From an uncultured Acetatifactor sp. (lineage in GTDB: Bacteria; Bacillota; Clostridia; Lachnospirales; Lachnospiraceae), in NCBI GenBank assembly GCA_947644185.1, contig CANRZC010000163.1:1-5883 (forward strand): 5,883 nt of DNA. Direction: 5' to 3'. Shown piece by piece: positions 5,866 through 5,883 of this stretch. The notes below the pieces were generated by a model, which saw only the letters and a list, made by a program, of their open reading frames with translations, did no database searches and had not been told where the DNA came from. The translations under genes and the position numbers were made by a program. Numbering within the stretch: position 1 is the first letter of the stretch; each line of letters begins with the position of its first letter.

Positions 5866-5883
5866 CATCCTGTTTTTCCAGGG

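Overview
This window looks like a c-di-GMP and phosphorelay signalling locus from a Gram-positive Clostridia-type bacterium. A gut Lachnospiraceae is my best guess. The guess rests on the strong AGGAGG-type ribosome binding sites, the roughly balanced base composition, the PocR-GGDEF architecture and the style of the REC-HD-GYP proteins. No taxonomic marker gene is present, so the assignment is an inference.

Layout. On the minus strand, positions 1-1295 hold the first 431 residues of a PocR-GGDEF-(HD-GYP-like) protein that runs off the left edge. A 152-base divergent intergenic region (1296-1447) carries a near-consensus extended -10 promoter for the plus-strand genes, a weaker candidate promoter for the minus-strand gene, and a small inverted repeat. 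Four plus-strand genes follow, with gaps of 67-85 bases: a response regulator with a complete HD-GYP phosphodiesterase domain (1448-2539); a soluble PAS histidine kinase with a helical, HPt-like tail (2618-4081); a second REC-HD-GYP protein whose catalytic site is broken (4149-5204); and the 5' part of a CheR-type methyltransferase (5290-5865) whose frame ends early just after a run of six G.

How they may work together. The kinase is cytoplasmic by sequence and lies between two response regulators, so it is the obvious candidate to phosphorylate both. One regulator should hydrolyse c-di-GMP. The other has lost several metal-ligand residues and is more likely a sensor, scaffold or competitor. 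The divergent PocR-GGDEF protein has an intact GGDEF motif without the usual RxxD inhibitory site, so it could make c-di-GMP in response to a small ligand. It also carries the start of a degenerate HD-GYP-like region. The locus therefore pairs one apparently active cyclase and one apparently active phosphodiesterase with two degenerate HD-GYP modules. The CheR-like gene suggests that a chemotaxis-type methylation branch continues beyond the right edge.

No tRNA, rRNA, CRISPR array, insertion sequence or clear riboswitch was seen.
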